Shown here: in pieces, positions 1 through 8,511 of the stretch
Layout of the letters: each line of letters begins with the position of its first letter
Position numbering within the stretch: the stretch's first letter is position 1
Assembly: GCF_023721715.1 (NCBI RefSeq)
Contig: NZ_JAMDLG010000017.1
Location: 62,001 to 126,000, forward strand
DNA from: Parasegetibacter sp. NRK P23
GTDB taxonomy: Bacteria; Bacteroidota; Bacteroidia; Chitinophagales; Chitinophagaceae
Direction: 5' to 3'
Length of the DNA: 64,000 bases
The notes under the pieces: model-generated
The model's database searches: none
Seen by the model: only the letters and a program-made list of their open reading frames with translations
What the model was told of the DNA's origin: nothing
Program-made: the position numbers and the translations under genes

Positions 1-675
1 CGGTTTAAACGTTTCGGGCGTAGCGCCGGCAAACATTTGCTGTAAAGTCTGAGCCCTCCGGAAATCAGTATTCTGCACCGTCGCACCGGACGCTGATGTG
101 ATGATATACGTAAGCGCCGTACTGAAATAATGGATAGAAACAGGCGTTCCGGGCATAGGCGCTCCGTTGATCTTCGAATACACCGCACGGTAAGCCGTAT
201 CCCTCACCCCAGGGATAAACTCCGGCGCGCGGAAGATATCCACTTCAGTTGCACCGCTCATTTCATAAGCAACCATCCAGCCCGACGGAATTGGCGGCAG
301 CACCACAACGGTGTATTGCATTAACGCTTTCAGCCCGTTGGGGGCGGTAGCTTCAAATTCAAGGGTATAGGTTCCGGGGGGGCGTGTAATAACTGTATCA
401 ATAGTAAGCTTTCTCGATAACGTATCAAATACACCGGCCGATACATAAAGCCGCCACAACCCTTTCAGTTCCGCTGGGGCCGCATGGTACACGATCTCCG
501 GCTGAATGGTCACTTTTCCCTGGCTCTGGTACACTTCAAACCGGGTTTGGGTACCGGCCGTATCTACTAAAAAGTCGGGAAGATCGGTATAGGAATAGTT
601 CCCTTTGTCTTTCACACATGCGGTGATGAACAGGATCGACAAAAGAAAGAAGGAAAAATATTTTAATGATTTCAT
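1..675 (-). CDS. PKD-like family lipoprotein (3' end outside window)
   Basis: The reading frame is open from an ATG at 673-675 down to base 1, giving 225 codons with the C-terminus missing. The N-terminus is a lipoprotein signal with the lipobox ITAC followed by VKDKGNYSY, a start typical of the Bacteroidota PKD-like lipoproteins that travel with SusCD and DUF4843. The central part (TYTLEFEATAPNGLKALMQY) looks like an Ig/PKD beta-sandwich. The protein is probably anchored in the outer membrane and helps the SusCD pair capture its ligand, but the ligand is unknown. It is the last visible gene of the sigma-FecR-SusC-SusD-DUF4843 run and lies 40 bases after DUF4843, so one transcript is likely. 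Family call from the N-terminal pattern and gene order; no catalytic motif is visible. Confidence 0.75.
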   Translation of the reverse strand, partial: MKSLKYFSFFLLSILFITACVKDKGNYSYTDLPDFLVDTAGTQTRFEVYQSQGKVTIQPEIVYHAAPAELKGLWRLYVSAGVFDTLSRKLTIDTVITRPPGTYTLEFEATAPNGLKALMQYTVVVLPPIPSGWMVAYEMSGATEVDIFRAPEFIPGVRDTAYRAVYSKINGAPMPGTPVSIHYFSTALTYIITSASGATVQNTDFRRAQTLQQMFAGATPETFKP

Positions 676-715
676 TCCTGTGTTTTTTCTAGTTAAATAC
701 TGTTGAAAATGAAGC

Positions 716-1456
716 CTATTCGCACTGGCTGCATATATCAATTACTATCCCGTTCTCATTCCTTTTCGGATTTCCGGGATTGTTCCTGTTGTATTCCGTC
801 AGGAATTCCAACGACCGGGAGGCTATGTAGTACTGCTCGGCAATGGTGATGTTCTGAAAATTTCTTATTCCTGTGGCATCAATTGCGAGTTGGTGCTTCA
901 CCTTGCTCCACTTGCCTACGGACCAGAGCATATTGTTATCCCAGGTAACGGGTTTTATGAGTACGTCCGTCCAGATCAATGAAAATACAGGAGCTGAATT
1001 GACCACACCCGTTACTACGGGTCCGGGCAAAAAATTATCATCCGGCATTACCCTCAGTACCAGCTTTGCCGAAGCATCCGTAAGACGTGCCGTCCTGTTT
1101 ATTTTCACAGGTATCGCTACACGGAACCCATTAGCCGGCACTTTAAAAGAAGTGGGCAACACATATTCGGAAGGTTGCGCGGTACTGGTCGGATCAACCT
1201 GGATGGTGAAGGTGCGCTCTTCAGGAGTAACCGTTCCCATCACCTGCGCATAAAGATTTACCACGGTATCGCTTAATGAATTCGGCCAGACGGCGAAAGA
1301 AAACACCAGCGAGTCGCCCAATGCGCCGTCTGCATTGTTTGCTGTAAGCAATAGTCTCGCATCCGACCTGAAGGCGGGGTCAAGCACGTTCTTCCTGCAA
1401 CCCAGGAACGCGACTGCCGGAAGCAGCAATAACAGGATATATATTCGTTTATTCAT
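716..1456 (-). CDS. DUF4843 domain lipoprotein
   Basis: The protein has 246 residues and a lipoprotein signal with lipobox FLGC (Cys20) followed by RKNVLDP. The body is beta-rich, with a repeated theme of conserved phrases such as GDSLVFSFAV, RTFTIQVDPTST and PANGFRVAIPVKI. This layout and its position directly after SusD match DUF4843 proteins, which are known only as SusCD companions. It starts 20 bases after the SusD stop and is followed by a PKD-like lipoprotein. It is probably surface-exposed and involved in ligand capture. Function in detail is unknown, and the assignment is from family pattern and context. Confidence 0.75.
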   Translation of the reverse strand: MNKRIYILLLLLPAVAFLGCRKNVLDPAFRSDARLLLTANNADGALGDSLVFSFAVWPNSLSDTVVNLYAQVMGTVTPEERTFTIQVDPTSTAQPSEYVLPTSFKVPANGFRVAIPVKINRTARLTDASAKLVLRVMPDDNFLPGPVVTGVVNSAPVFSLIWTDVLIKPVTWDNNMLWSVGKWSKVKHQLAIDATGIRNFQNITIAEQYYIASRSLEFLTEYNRNNPGNPKRNENGIVIDICSQCE

Positions 1457-1476
1457 TTTAGTTCGTTTTAAAATTA

Positions 1477-2940
1477 TCAGAATCCGAATTCAAGTTCAGC
1501 GGGTGGTAAAGGCAGCACATACCGCGCGGAAGGATAGGTTCCGTTTACACCAGGCACCGCCGTACCATTCCTTCTTTTGAAGTAGAAGAACAGTTGTCCT
1601 TCAGAAGGAAATTCTTTCCAGTATTCTTTCCTGATCTCCTCCTGAATCTGGTCTGCGGTGAGTGATGCCGACAAAGGAGCGGTAACGCCCCTGCTGGCGC
1701 GAACAGCTGTAAGGTAGCTGGTGGCTTTGGCCGGATCCGTCGTTTTAAGGCATTCGGCGGCGATATAATACATTTCAGGAATCCTGATGAGTGGCATTCT
1801 TTTCGCGTACGCTTCCGTCATCCCATTGGGCTGATACAGTTTTCCGAAGAATATTTTCGGTGTCGGCAGGTTAGAAAGGTTCCGGATCAGGTACACGAGC
1901 CTGTAATCCGCAGCACCGATGGAGCCCGATTCAAATTGCTGCGTCAGCCGCGATGAATTGACGGTGAGCGTGGTCTGGAAACGGCTGGAATCCAGCAAGT
2001 CCGTATAATTGAGGGCCATATCGTTCACAAAGAGGCCAAAAATATGCTCGGTGGTAAACACCCTGTTACGGGCCGCTTCGTTGCTGGTGGCGATGGTAGA
2101 CTGTGCCACCCAGGGGAATTTCTGCCCGGCCACAGCGATCACGGCTTCAGCGGCAGGCAAAGCCTTATCGGTAGCGCCCACCCAGAGCTGCGCCCGCGCC
2201 TCGAGTGCTTTCACCGCGTAATAATTGAAACGGAGCGACCTGTTCATAAGGTAACCGTTATCCATATCCGTAGTAATCGTTTCACCCGTAAGTAGGGGAT
2301 CATTTTTGAGTTCCTCCGCCGCCTTCGTCACATCTTCGAAGATCATTTGCATTACTTCCGCGGAACTGGCTTTTCCTGTAACCGTGGTCGCGTACGTTTT
2401 CAGGTAAGGAATGGCGGGAAGACTGGCGCCACCCGCAGCGTACGAGGTACCAAACAGGCGCAGCAGGTCGAAATGCAGGAAGGCCCTTAAACCCAATGCT
2501 TCTCCTTTGATGATGTGGTAATTTTTGGGAAGGAACTTTGTAGTGTCCGCTCTTTCCAGTTCCTGGAGCAGCTTGTTCACATTCGCGATGGCATTGTATT
2601 GGTTGGCCCAAACGCTGTTGATGATGTTTTGCGTGGCCGCATTGGTATACAATCCCGCGAAAGCATCGCGGTAAGCCAGGGAGCCGTTGGATGTATTCAG
2701 CACATACATGCCGCCGAGCACATCGGCAAGGCCGAAAGTAAGTTCACGGCCATATTGCGCCGGGCGCCCCATCAGCAGGTAAACACCATTCAGAGCTTCT
2801 TTAAACCCCTGTTCGTTGCCGTAAAAATCCAGGTCCTCTATCTGGGTCTTGGGAGAAACCTCCACCCATTTTTTACAGGAGGCGACCGAAAATAGCAGGA
2901 ACGCCAGCCCGAGTATATGTATAGTTCGTTTAATTGACAT
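1477..2940 (-). CDS. RagB/SusD family outer-membrane lipoprotein
   Basis: SusD proteins are surface lipoproteins that form the lid of a SusC TonB-dependent channel and bind the substrate. The 487-residue product has a lipobox VASC (Cys22) followed by KKWVEVSPKTQ, then the helical TPR-like body (EALNGVYLLM, WANQYNAIANVNKLLQEL, IKGEALGLRAFLHFDLLRLFG). The C-terminal half has RIPEMYYIAAECL and the end KRRNGTAVPG. The length is normal for the family. It starts 11 bases after the SusC stop and is followed by DUF4843. The substrate cannot be read from the sequence; the gene order is not that of a classic glycan locus because no glycoside hydrolase is nearby. Confidence 0.95.
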   Translation of the reverse strand: MSIKRTIHILGLAFLLFSVASCKKWVEVSPKTQIEDLDFYGNEQGFKEALNGVYLLMGRPAQYGRELTFGLADVLGGMYVLNTSNGSLAYRDAFAGLYTNAATQNIINSVWANQYNAIANVNKLLQELERADTTKFLPKNYHIIKGEALGLRAFLHFDLLRLFGTSYAAGGASLPAIPYLKTYATTVTGKASSAEVMQMIFEDVTKAAEELKNDPLLTGETITTDMDNGYLMNRSLRFNYYAVKALEARAQLWVGATDKALPAAEAVIAVAGQKFPWVAQSTIATSNEAARNRVFTTEHIFGLFVNDMALNYTDLLDSSRFQTTLTVNSSRLTQQFESGSIGAADYRLVYLIRNLSNLPTPKIFFGKLYQPNGMTEAYAKRMPLIRIPEMYYIAAECLKTTDPAKATSYLTAVRASRGVTAPLSASLTADQIQEEIRKEYWKEFPSEGQLFFYFKRRNGTAVPGVNGTYPSARYVLPLPPAELEFGF

Positions 2941-2951
2941 GTTGTTCGATT

Positions 2952-5900
2952 TTAGAATGAAGCCTGAAGAGTGAACTGGAAACTGCGCGCAAAGGGGTAT
3001 GAGGTGCCGCGTTCCACTTCAACGGAAGAAAGCACAAATACCTCGTTCATATTGAGCCCGGCCCTGAGCCTGGAGAAGCCAAGTGATTTGATGGCCCTGA
3101 TTCTTTCCAGGTCGTAAGCGATGTTCAGCGAAGCGAAATTGAGCTGGTTGTTGTCTTCCACGAAGCGGGTACTCAGTTGTGTAACGGTGGTACTGGCCAC
3201 ATCTTTAAAGAAGCTCACATCTCCGGGCTTGCGCCACCTGTCGGTAAGCACCCTTCTGTCCACGTTCTGGTAAATGTTCGCGTTCTCTACTTTGCTTACC
3301 AGTGTTGAGTTGTACATCTGCCCGCCATACTGGAAGCGGAAAGAGGTATTCACCTGCAACCCCTGGTGCTGGAAGTTGAAACCGAAGTTGCCGGAGATTT
3401 TCGGCAGCAGATCGCCCGCCACCACCTGGTCGTTGGCGTTCCAGTTGTAGGTTACGGTACCGTCTTTTTTGAGGTACACTTCCCTGCCCGTGGCCGGATC
3501 GATGCCGAGGGACTGAACGGCCCATATCGCGTTCATCGACTGTCCCTCTTCAAACCTTACGCGTGGTTTGGCAGCTTCTTTGTTGGCGGTAGCGTTGTTG
3601 CCGCTGATGGAATCCTGCGAAGCGTTCCATGCCTTGAGGGAATTGGAGATTTCCCGGATGGTATTTTTGTTGTGGGAAGCCAGTACGAACACGGTGAGCG
3701 AACTCTTTTTGGCCGCGTTGCTGAATATCCTGTAATCCAGCCTTACGTCAACACCCTTGTTCTCTGCTTTTCCGAGGTTGGCCTTGTAGGTATTGAAGCC
3801 CGCAGATGGTGGTAATGTAATGTCCGTTACCAATCCATCGGTGGTACTGATGTAATAGTCGGCCCTGATGTTGAGTTTTTTGAAAAGGGAGATATCCGTT
3901 CCGAAGTTCATATCCTGGCGGCGCTGCCATTTAAGACCGGGATTCGCGAGGCCAATCAGCGTAGCGCCATTGCCGAATGTGGCGTAAGCGTTCCTGAGGT
4001 AATAAGCGTAGGTAGACTTACTAATGGTAGAATTGAAGTTCTGGGAACCGGTGTACCCGTTGGTGGCACGGAGCCTGAACTGGTCGATGAAACCAAGGTC
4101 AGCGATAAACTTTTCCTTGTGCAGGTTCCAGCCGATACCCGTGGAATAGAATTGTCCCCAACGGTTGTCTTTCCCATACAAAGAAGATTGGGTGGCCCTG
4201 TAAGAAACGTCAAAAAGAAAACGGTCGTCAAAAGAGTAGTTACCGGAAACAATGCCGCTCATGTCTTTCACCGTACTTTCAAAACCGGTGGGGCGGGAAT
4301 TGAGGAGGTACTGCAATCCCAGCGACATAAAATCGAGCCGGTCGTTCGGGAAACCTTCCACCGCGTGGGTGATGTTCAGCGCCTGGTTGCTGGTGTAGTC
4401 GCCACCACCGTTCAACGCGAAGTAATGCAGCCCAACGTTTTTTGTATAGTTGAGCATCAGCCTTCCGGAATAAAAGTCGATGCTGCCATCTCCCTTTGTA
4501 TAACGGCCTTTCCTGGAAGCGCCTGCACCGGAGAACTCTGAAGTGGTGAACATGGTATGTTCTGCCGGAAGAAACTCGTGGCTTTCGTTGAGTTGCTTAG
4601 TAATGCTGAAATTACCTACGGCCCTCAAGCCGGGGAGTAAACGCCAGTCGAGGTTGAAGTTGTTGGTGATGTCCGTGTACCTGGAATAATCCAGAATTTT
4701 GAGGGTTGAATTAAAAGCAGGGTTGTACACCGCTTCGTTCGTCACGGCTCCGGGAGCGCCGCCGCCCTGTGGCCTGGTGATGGTATTGATCACCTTCAGT
4801 ATCTGTCCGTTCTCATTCTGGTAGGGCAGGTAGGGGTTCATCGCGGCATATTGGGAAAAGTCGCCCCAGGGTGAATTATCGGCCCTGTTGTTGGTGATGG
4901 TGAGAATATTGTTGAACGATATTTTTTTCACGCGATAGGTAAGATCGATGGCTGCGGTAGTGGTTTTCCGGTCGGAACCTTTCATGGCACCGGTCACTTT
5001 GTTGTACATGAGGTCAACGCCATAACGGAAACTTTCGTCGCCACCTTCCACGCGCATGGAGTGGCGCTGGCCCCAACCGTTTTGAACGGGTTTCGAGAGC
5101 CAGTCGGTATTCACGCCGCTCAATACGAGCGCGAGGTTTTCGTTGTAACGTTGCTTCAGGATATACTGACCACTGCCTGCAGTGGAGTTGGAATAGATAC
5201 CGCCTGCCAGTTCCACTTCCAGTTTTTCGGCCGCGTTGGTCAGGTTATAGCTGGAAAGATCGGGCGCCTGTAAAGTAATATTGGTATTGTAGGAAAGTCG
5301 CAGTTTCCCGGCCTGTGGCCGTATCGTTTCTATCACCACCACCCCGTTGGCCGCACGGGAACCGTAAATGGCTTTGGAGGCGGCATCTTTCAATACGTTG
5401 ATGCTTTTTACCCGGTAAATATCCAGGTCGATCACTTTCTGAATCGTAGTCTCAAAACCATCCAGGATAAACAAGGGCAGGTTGGGGTTTGTCGTGTATT
5501 CGCCCCGAAGGTCCGGCAGGCCTGATTGTCCCCTCAACTGGATATTCGGAATCGCATTGGGATCCGAACCCAGTTCCATGTTATCAATGATCTGGAAGGC
5601 CGGATCCAGGTTCCTGAGGCTTTGCAGCACGTTCACACTGCCCACTTTCAGCAGTTCATCCTGCGTAAAGCTGGTGGTAGCGCCGGTAAAGCTGGAGGCT
5701 TTGCGATTGAACATTCCCGTTACCACCACATCTTTCATGGAAACATCGGAAACACTGAGTAAGATACGAAGGTTCGTGCGGCCGCCCAGCACTACTTCCT
5801 GGCTTTCGAAGCCAACGGAACTGATCACCAGCACCTGGCCCGGATTGGCATCGATGCTGAACTTTCCATTCTGATCGGTGGTGGCGCCTTTAGCGGAACC

Positions 5901-6383
5901 TTTCACCAGCACGCTGGCGCCCGATACAGGCTCCTGGGTTTTACCATCCACCACAGTTCCGGTAATGGTCACGAAGGCGATCACCTGTTCGGCCACCGGT
6001 TCTTTCTTGGGAGCAACCTCTTTTTCATACACCACCACCACCCCATCCACGATGCGGTAACCGAGTGGCTGCGTGCGGAACAGTAGGTTCAGGGCTTCCT
6101 GCAACGGCATATTCTTAATGTCCAGGTCCACGGGACGGCTCTTGCGGAGCAATTGCAGATCCAGCATGAACGAGAGCCCGGTTTGTGACCGCACATCACG
6201 GATCACTTTTTCCAGCGTGGCCTTCTTCGCTGAAATGGTAACATTCTGGGAAAAACTCCTGGCCGTAACGTGCAGACAGGCAGCGAGCAGTAAAATAGCG
6301 GTAACTTTCATGATCCGCAAAGTTTTGGTGAAGCATCCTGGAGGCAAATAAATGCCCCGGACAAAGAAATCCTTTAAAAGCAT
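2952..6383 (-). CDS. SusC/RagA TonB-linked outer-membrane protein with N-terminal STN domain
   Basis: This is an outer-membrane, TonB-dependent import channel paired with the SusD that follows. From the ATG at 6383 the product is 1143 residues: a basic leader and signal peptide (MKVTAILLLAACLHVTARSF), an STN domain (about residues 45-115, ending GYRIVDGVVVVYE), a carboxypeptidase-regulatory-like domain (GTVVDGKTQEPVSGASVLVK), a plug with the SusC signature GSRAANGVVVIE, and a long beta-barrel ending in Phe (TLQASF). The STN domain implies surface signalling to the FecR protein encoded just upstream. An in-frame ATG exists further upstream at 6476, but the 31 extra residues are charged and unlike a signal sequence, and the sequence before 6383 is conserved with the other STN-SusC of the window, so 6383 is preferred. 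Confidence 0.93.
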   Translation of the reverse strand: MLLKDFFVRGIYLPPGCFTKTLRIMKVTAILLLAACLHVTARSFSQNVTISAKKATLEKVIRDVRSQTGLSFMLDLQLLRKSRPVDLDIKNMPLQEALNLLFRTQPLGYRIVDGVVVVYEKEVAPKKEPVAEQVIAFVTITGTVVDGKTQEPVSGASVLVKGSAKGATTDQNGKFSIDANPGQVLVISSVGFESQEVVLGGRTNLRILLSVSDVSMKDVVVTGMFNRKASSFTGATTSFTQDELLKVGSVNVLQSLRNLDPAFQIIDNMELGSDPNAIPNIQLRGQSGLPDLRGEYTTNPNLPLFILDGFETTIQKVIDLDIYRVKSINVLKDAASKAIYGSRAANGVVVIETIRPQAGKLRLSYNTNITLQAPDLSSYNLTNAAEKLEVELAGGIYSNSTAGSGQYILKQRYNENLALVLSGVNTDWLSKPVQNGWGQRHSMRVEGGDESFRYGVDLMYNKVTGAMKGSDRKTTTAAIDLTYRVKKISFNNILTITNNRADNSPWGDFSQYAAMNPYLPYQNENGQILKVINTITRPQGGGAPGAVTNEAVYNPAFNSTLKILDYSRYTDITNNFNLDWRLLPGLRAVGNFSITKQLNESHEFLPAEHTMFTTSEFSGAGASRKGRYTKGDGSIDFYSGRLMLNYTKNVGLHYFALNGGGDYTSNQALNITHAVEGFPNDRLDFMSLGLQYLLNSRPTGFESTVKDMSGIVSGNYSFDDRFLFDVSYRATQSSLYGKDNRWGQFYSTGIGWNLHKEKFIADLGFIDQFRLRATNGYTGSQNFNSTISKSTYAYYLRNAYATFGNGATLIGLANPGLKWQRRQDMNFGTDISLFKKLNIRADYYISTTDGLVTDITLPPSAGFNTYKANLGKAENKGVDVRLDYRIFSNAAKKSSLTVFVLASHNKNTIREISNSLKAWNASQDSISGNNATANKEAAKPRVRFEEGQSMNAIWAVQSLGIDPATGREVYLKKDGTVTYNWNANDQVVAGDLLPKISGNFGFNFQHQGLQVNTSFRFQYGGQMYNSTLVSKVENANIYQNVDRRVLTDRWRKPGDVSFFKDVASTTVTQLSTRFVEDNNQLNFASLNIAYDLERIRAIKSLGFSRLRAGLNMNEVFVLSSVEVERGTSYPFARSFQFTLQASF

Positions 6384-6413
6384 AACTTTGGTCAGTTTTG
6401 GTTGAAAAATAAA
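6384..6413 (-). promoter_or_regulatory. Conserved leader before STN-type susC
   Basis: Read on the minus strand, the bases just before the ATG are TTCAACCAAAACTGACCAAA then GTT-ATG. The other STN-SusC gene (start 19785) has TTCAACCAAACCCGACTAA then GTT-ATG. The match over about 25 bases of otherwise unrelated intergenic DNA suggests a conserved translation-initiation or leader element. No Shine-Dalgarno sequence is visible in either. Confidence 0.45.
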
Positions 6414-6457
6414 AAGCGTCTTAAGCGATGAAATTTGTTTGATCAACCTGACTTCCG

Positions 6458-6484
6458 GCCGCTTCGTCTCGTACACGAAGCGGC
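6458..6484. other. Perfect 10-bp inverted repeat between fecR and susC
   Basis: The arms GCCGCTTCGT (6458-6467) and ACGAAGCGGC (6475-6484) are perfectly complementary around a 7-base loop. In the direction of transcription (minus) no T-run follows, so it is not a clear intrinsic terminator; on the plus strand TTTCTTTC follows but no plus-strand gene ends here. It could be a processing or stability hairpin separating the fecR and susC transcripts, or an operator. Confidence 0.5.
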
Positions 6485-6524
6485 TTTCTTTCAGGCCGGT
6501 CTATGGTTAAAAATATTGTTCTTC

Positions 6525-7709
6525 CTAAGGCGTAATCACCACGCGTCCATTTTCATACGACGAGCGGATACCGTATACTTCCATGGCCTTCAACAGGTTC
6601 TCCAGGGAGATGTTCCTGCTCACCGAAGCGCTGAAAGAGCGGGTCGGCACTTCCCCATTGATCACTACTTCCACATTGTACCATCTCGCCAATTGCCGCA
6701 TTATCGTAGAGAAATTAGTGCCGGAAAAACTAAAGTAGCCATTCTTCCAGGCCACTATTTCCTCTATATCTTCCACCTGTTTTTTACGGAGCCCTGTTCT
6801 GGCCTGCGCATCATCCTGCACCTGGTCGCCTGGAACCAGTTTTTGTACTTCCGTACCGCGTTTGTATTGAATGGCTCCTTCGAGCAATGTCGTTTTCACA
6901 ATGGGTTCATCTTCATAAGCATTGATGTTGAAACTGGTGCCCAGCACTTCAATCGAAGACTGATTGGGAAGTTGTACGATGAATGGCTGGCCGGTATTCT
7001 TCGCCACTTCCAGGTACACTTCACCGGTAACTTCCACCACACGTTGCTGACCGGAGAACACTGTGGGGAAACGAATGGAGGACGCACAATTAAGCCAAGC
7101 CTTTGAGCCATCGGGTAACATCACCTGGAACTGGCGTCCACGGGGCGTACTCATCGTATTGTACAGCACTTCTCCGGAAGTTTGCGCTGTGGGTTCATAA
7201 ACCAGTTGCCCGTTCCTGATCACGGCCTGTGCGCCATGTTGTGTGGCCACCAGTCCGTTCCCCATGCTATCCAACACCACCTGGCTGCCATCCGCCAGCG
7301 TTAGTACCGCCCCTTCTTTGCCGGGCGCAACATCACGTACATCCATTTTTACCAGGTCGGGCGCGGGTGCGTCCTTCCTGTTCATCCAGAATGCCAGCGC
7401 AACGCCCAATACAAGCGCTACAGCCACGGCCCACCGCCATTTACGGAGGAAATGTACCCGGTGAACAGGTGCCGCCACCACCGGCGTAGCAGGTGCCGCC
7501 CGTAATATAGCCTCCAGGATTTCCCTGCCGGATTCTTCCGGTAAAGGCATGGGAGGCAACAAGGCGACATCTATCCGGGACAATACATCATCCACTGGTG
7601 CGTCGTTGTTCAGCGATTTCACCAGCAGAAACAACTCTTCCCGCTCGGCGGGAGTGGCCGTTTTATGGAGGTACCGGTAAAGCAGGTCATTAATGCGTTG
7701 CGTTTCCAT
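6525..7709 (-). CDS. FecR-family anti-sigma factor
   Basis: FecR proteins sit in the inner membrane, hold the cognate ECF sigma factor in the cytoplasm and receive the signal from the STN domain of the outer-membrane receptor. From the ATG at 7709 the product is 394 residues: a cytoplasmic N-terminal helical part (about 1-85), a single membrane segment (about 91-109, WRWAVAVALVLGVALAFWM), a periplasmic FecR domain (MSTPRGRQFQVMLPDGSKAWLN, GEVYLEVAKN) and a C-terminal DUF4974/STN-like domain (SASVSRNISLENLLKAMEVYGI). An ATG 45 bases further upstream is possible but adds nothing family-like. It lies 71 bases after the sigma gene and 141 bases before susC, the usual sigma-FecR-SusC order. Confidence 0.92.
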   Translation of the reverse strand: METQRINDLLYRYLHKTATPAEREELFLLVKSLNNDAPVDDVLSRIDVALLPPMPLPEESGREILEAILRAAPATPVVAAPVHRVHFLRKWRWAVAVALVLGVALAFWMNRKDAPAPDLVKMDVRDVAPGKEGAVLTLADGSQVVLDSMGNGLVATQHGAQAVIRNGQLVYEPTAQTSGEVLYNTMSTPRGRQFQVMLPDGSKAWLNCASSIRFPTVFSGQQRVVEVTGEVYLEVAKNTGQPFIVQLPNQSSIEVLGTSFNINAYEDEPIVKTTLLEGAIQYKRGTEVQKLVPGDQVQDDAQARTGLRKKQVEDIEEIVAWKNGYFSFSGTNFSTIMRQLARWYNVEVVINGEVPTRSFSASVSRNISLENLLKAMEVYGIRSSYENGRVVITP

Positions 7710-7780
7710 GAAACTATTGTTGCTGTAAACAGGATAGTCTCCGGAACGGACCAACGTTATTAGTAAAAAGAGGATTTTTT

Positions 7781-8446
7781 TTAGAAAAATTCCCGGAGCA
7801 GCAAAAGTACCGTTAAAGCATCGAGGCGGCTCAGCAGGTAGGCCCTTACCGTGCGGAGCGCTACTGTGAGGTGAACGCTCACTGTGGCTTTGGCGATGCC
7901 CATTTCAAGGGCCACCGCTTCACGGTCGAACCCTTCCAGGCGGCTGAGTTCAAACACGCGCCGTTGCTGAGGTGTAAGCAGGTCCAGCGCCTGCGCGAGG
8001 GTTCTTTTCAAGTCATCCAGTTCCAGGGTGCCGGAGCTGGCGGCTTCCTGGCGGGGCAGGTACTCCAGCACCTGTGCCTGCGAGGAAGCATCTCTTAAAA
8101 GTATTTTGAACGCCGTCATGGAGCGGTTGCGGGTAACCGTGTATATCCAGGCTTCCGGCTGATCGATTCCCGGTAACCGGGTCCTGTTGGTCCAAAGGTG
8201 CAGGAACACATCCTGGACTATTTCTTCCGAACGGAACGGGTGCTCCGTAAAACGATAGGCGATCCCGAAAACCCTGTCCTTCCATCGGTGGAACAAATCC
8301 CCGAACGCTTTTTCATCCCCGCGGCTGATCCGGAGAAAAAGTTCATTGTCTGTATATAGTTGGTTCTGATCCAAGATGCTGAAGCTATGCCGGTTGTAAA
8401 CATAGTTCAATTTCAGGTATTGTGCCACAGAATTGAAGATCGTCAT
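7781..8446 (-). CDS. ECF-type RNA polymerase sigma factor
   Basis: This is an extracytoplasmic-function sigma factor, expected to be held by the FecR protein encoded next and to transcribe the SusCD operon. The 221-residue product has region 2 (FGDLFHRWKDRVFGIAYRF then RSEEIVQDVFLHLWTNR, followed by PEAWIYTVTRNRSM) and region 4 (LTPQQRRVFELSRLEGFDRE then AVALEMGIAKATVSVHL). The frame is open far upstream, into the preceding thioredoxin gene, but an ATG at 8446 places the start 65 bases after that gene's stop, and region 2 begins some 45 residues later. A still shorter start cannot be excluded. Confidence 0.9.
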   Translation of the reverse strand: MTIFNSVAQYLKLNYVYNRHSFSILDQNQLYTDNELFLRISRGDEKAFGDLFHRWKDRVFGIAYRFTEHPFRSEEIVQDVFLHLWTNRTRLPGIDQPEAWIYTVTRNRSMTAFKILLRDASSQAQVLEYLPRQEAASSGTLELDDLKRTLAQALDLLTPQQRRVFELSRLEGFDREAVALEMGIAKATVSVHLTVALRTVRAYLLSRLDALTVLLLLREFF

Positions 8447-8511
8447 GAAGCCTGTAAAAAACTTCGCCCCAACAAATGTTGAGGCGCGTTTACGGCAAGT
8501 GTAAAAAAATC

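Noticed and set aside
130-324. Plus-strand 64-residue frame at the left edge
   Set aside because: It lies opposite the PKD-like lipoprotein gene, which has a lipoprotein signal and family pattern; the short frame has none.
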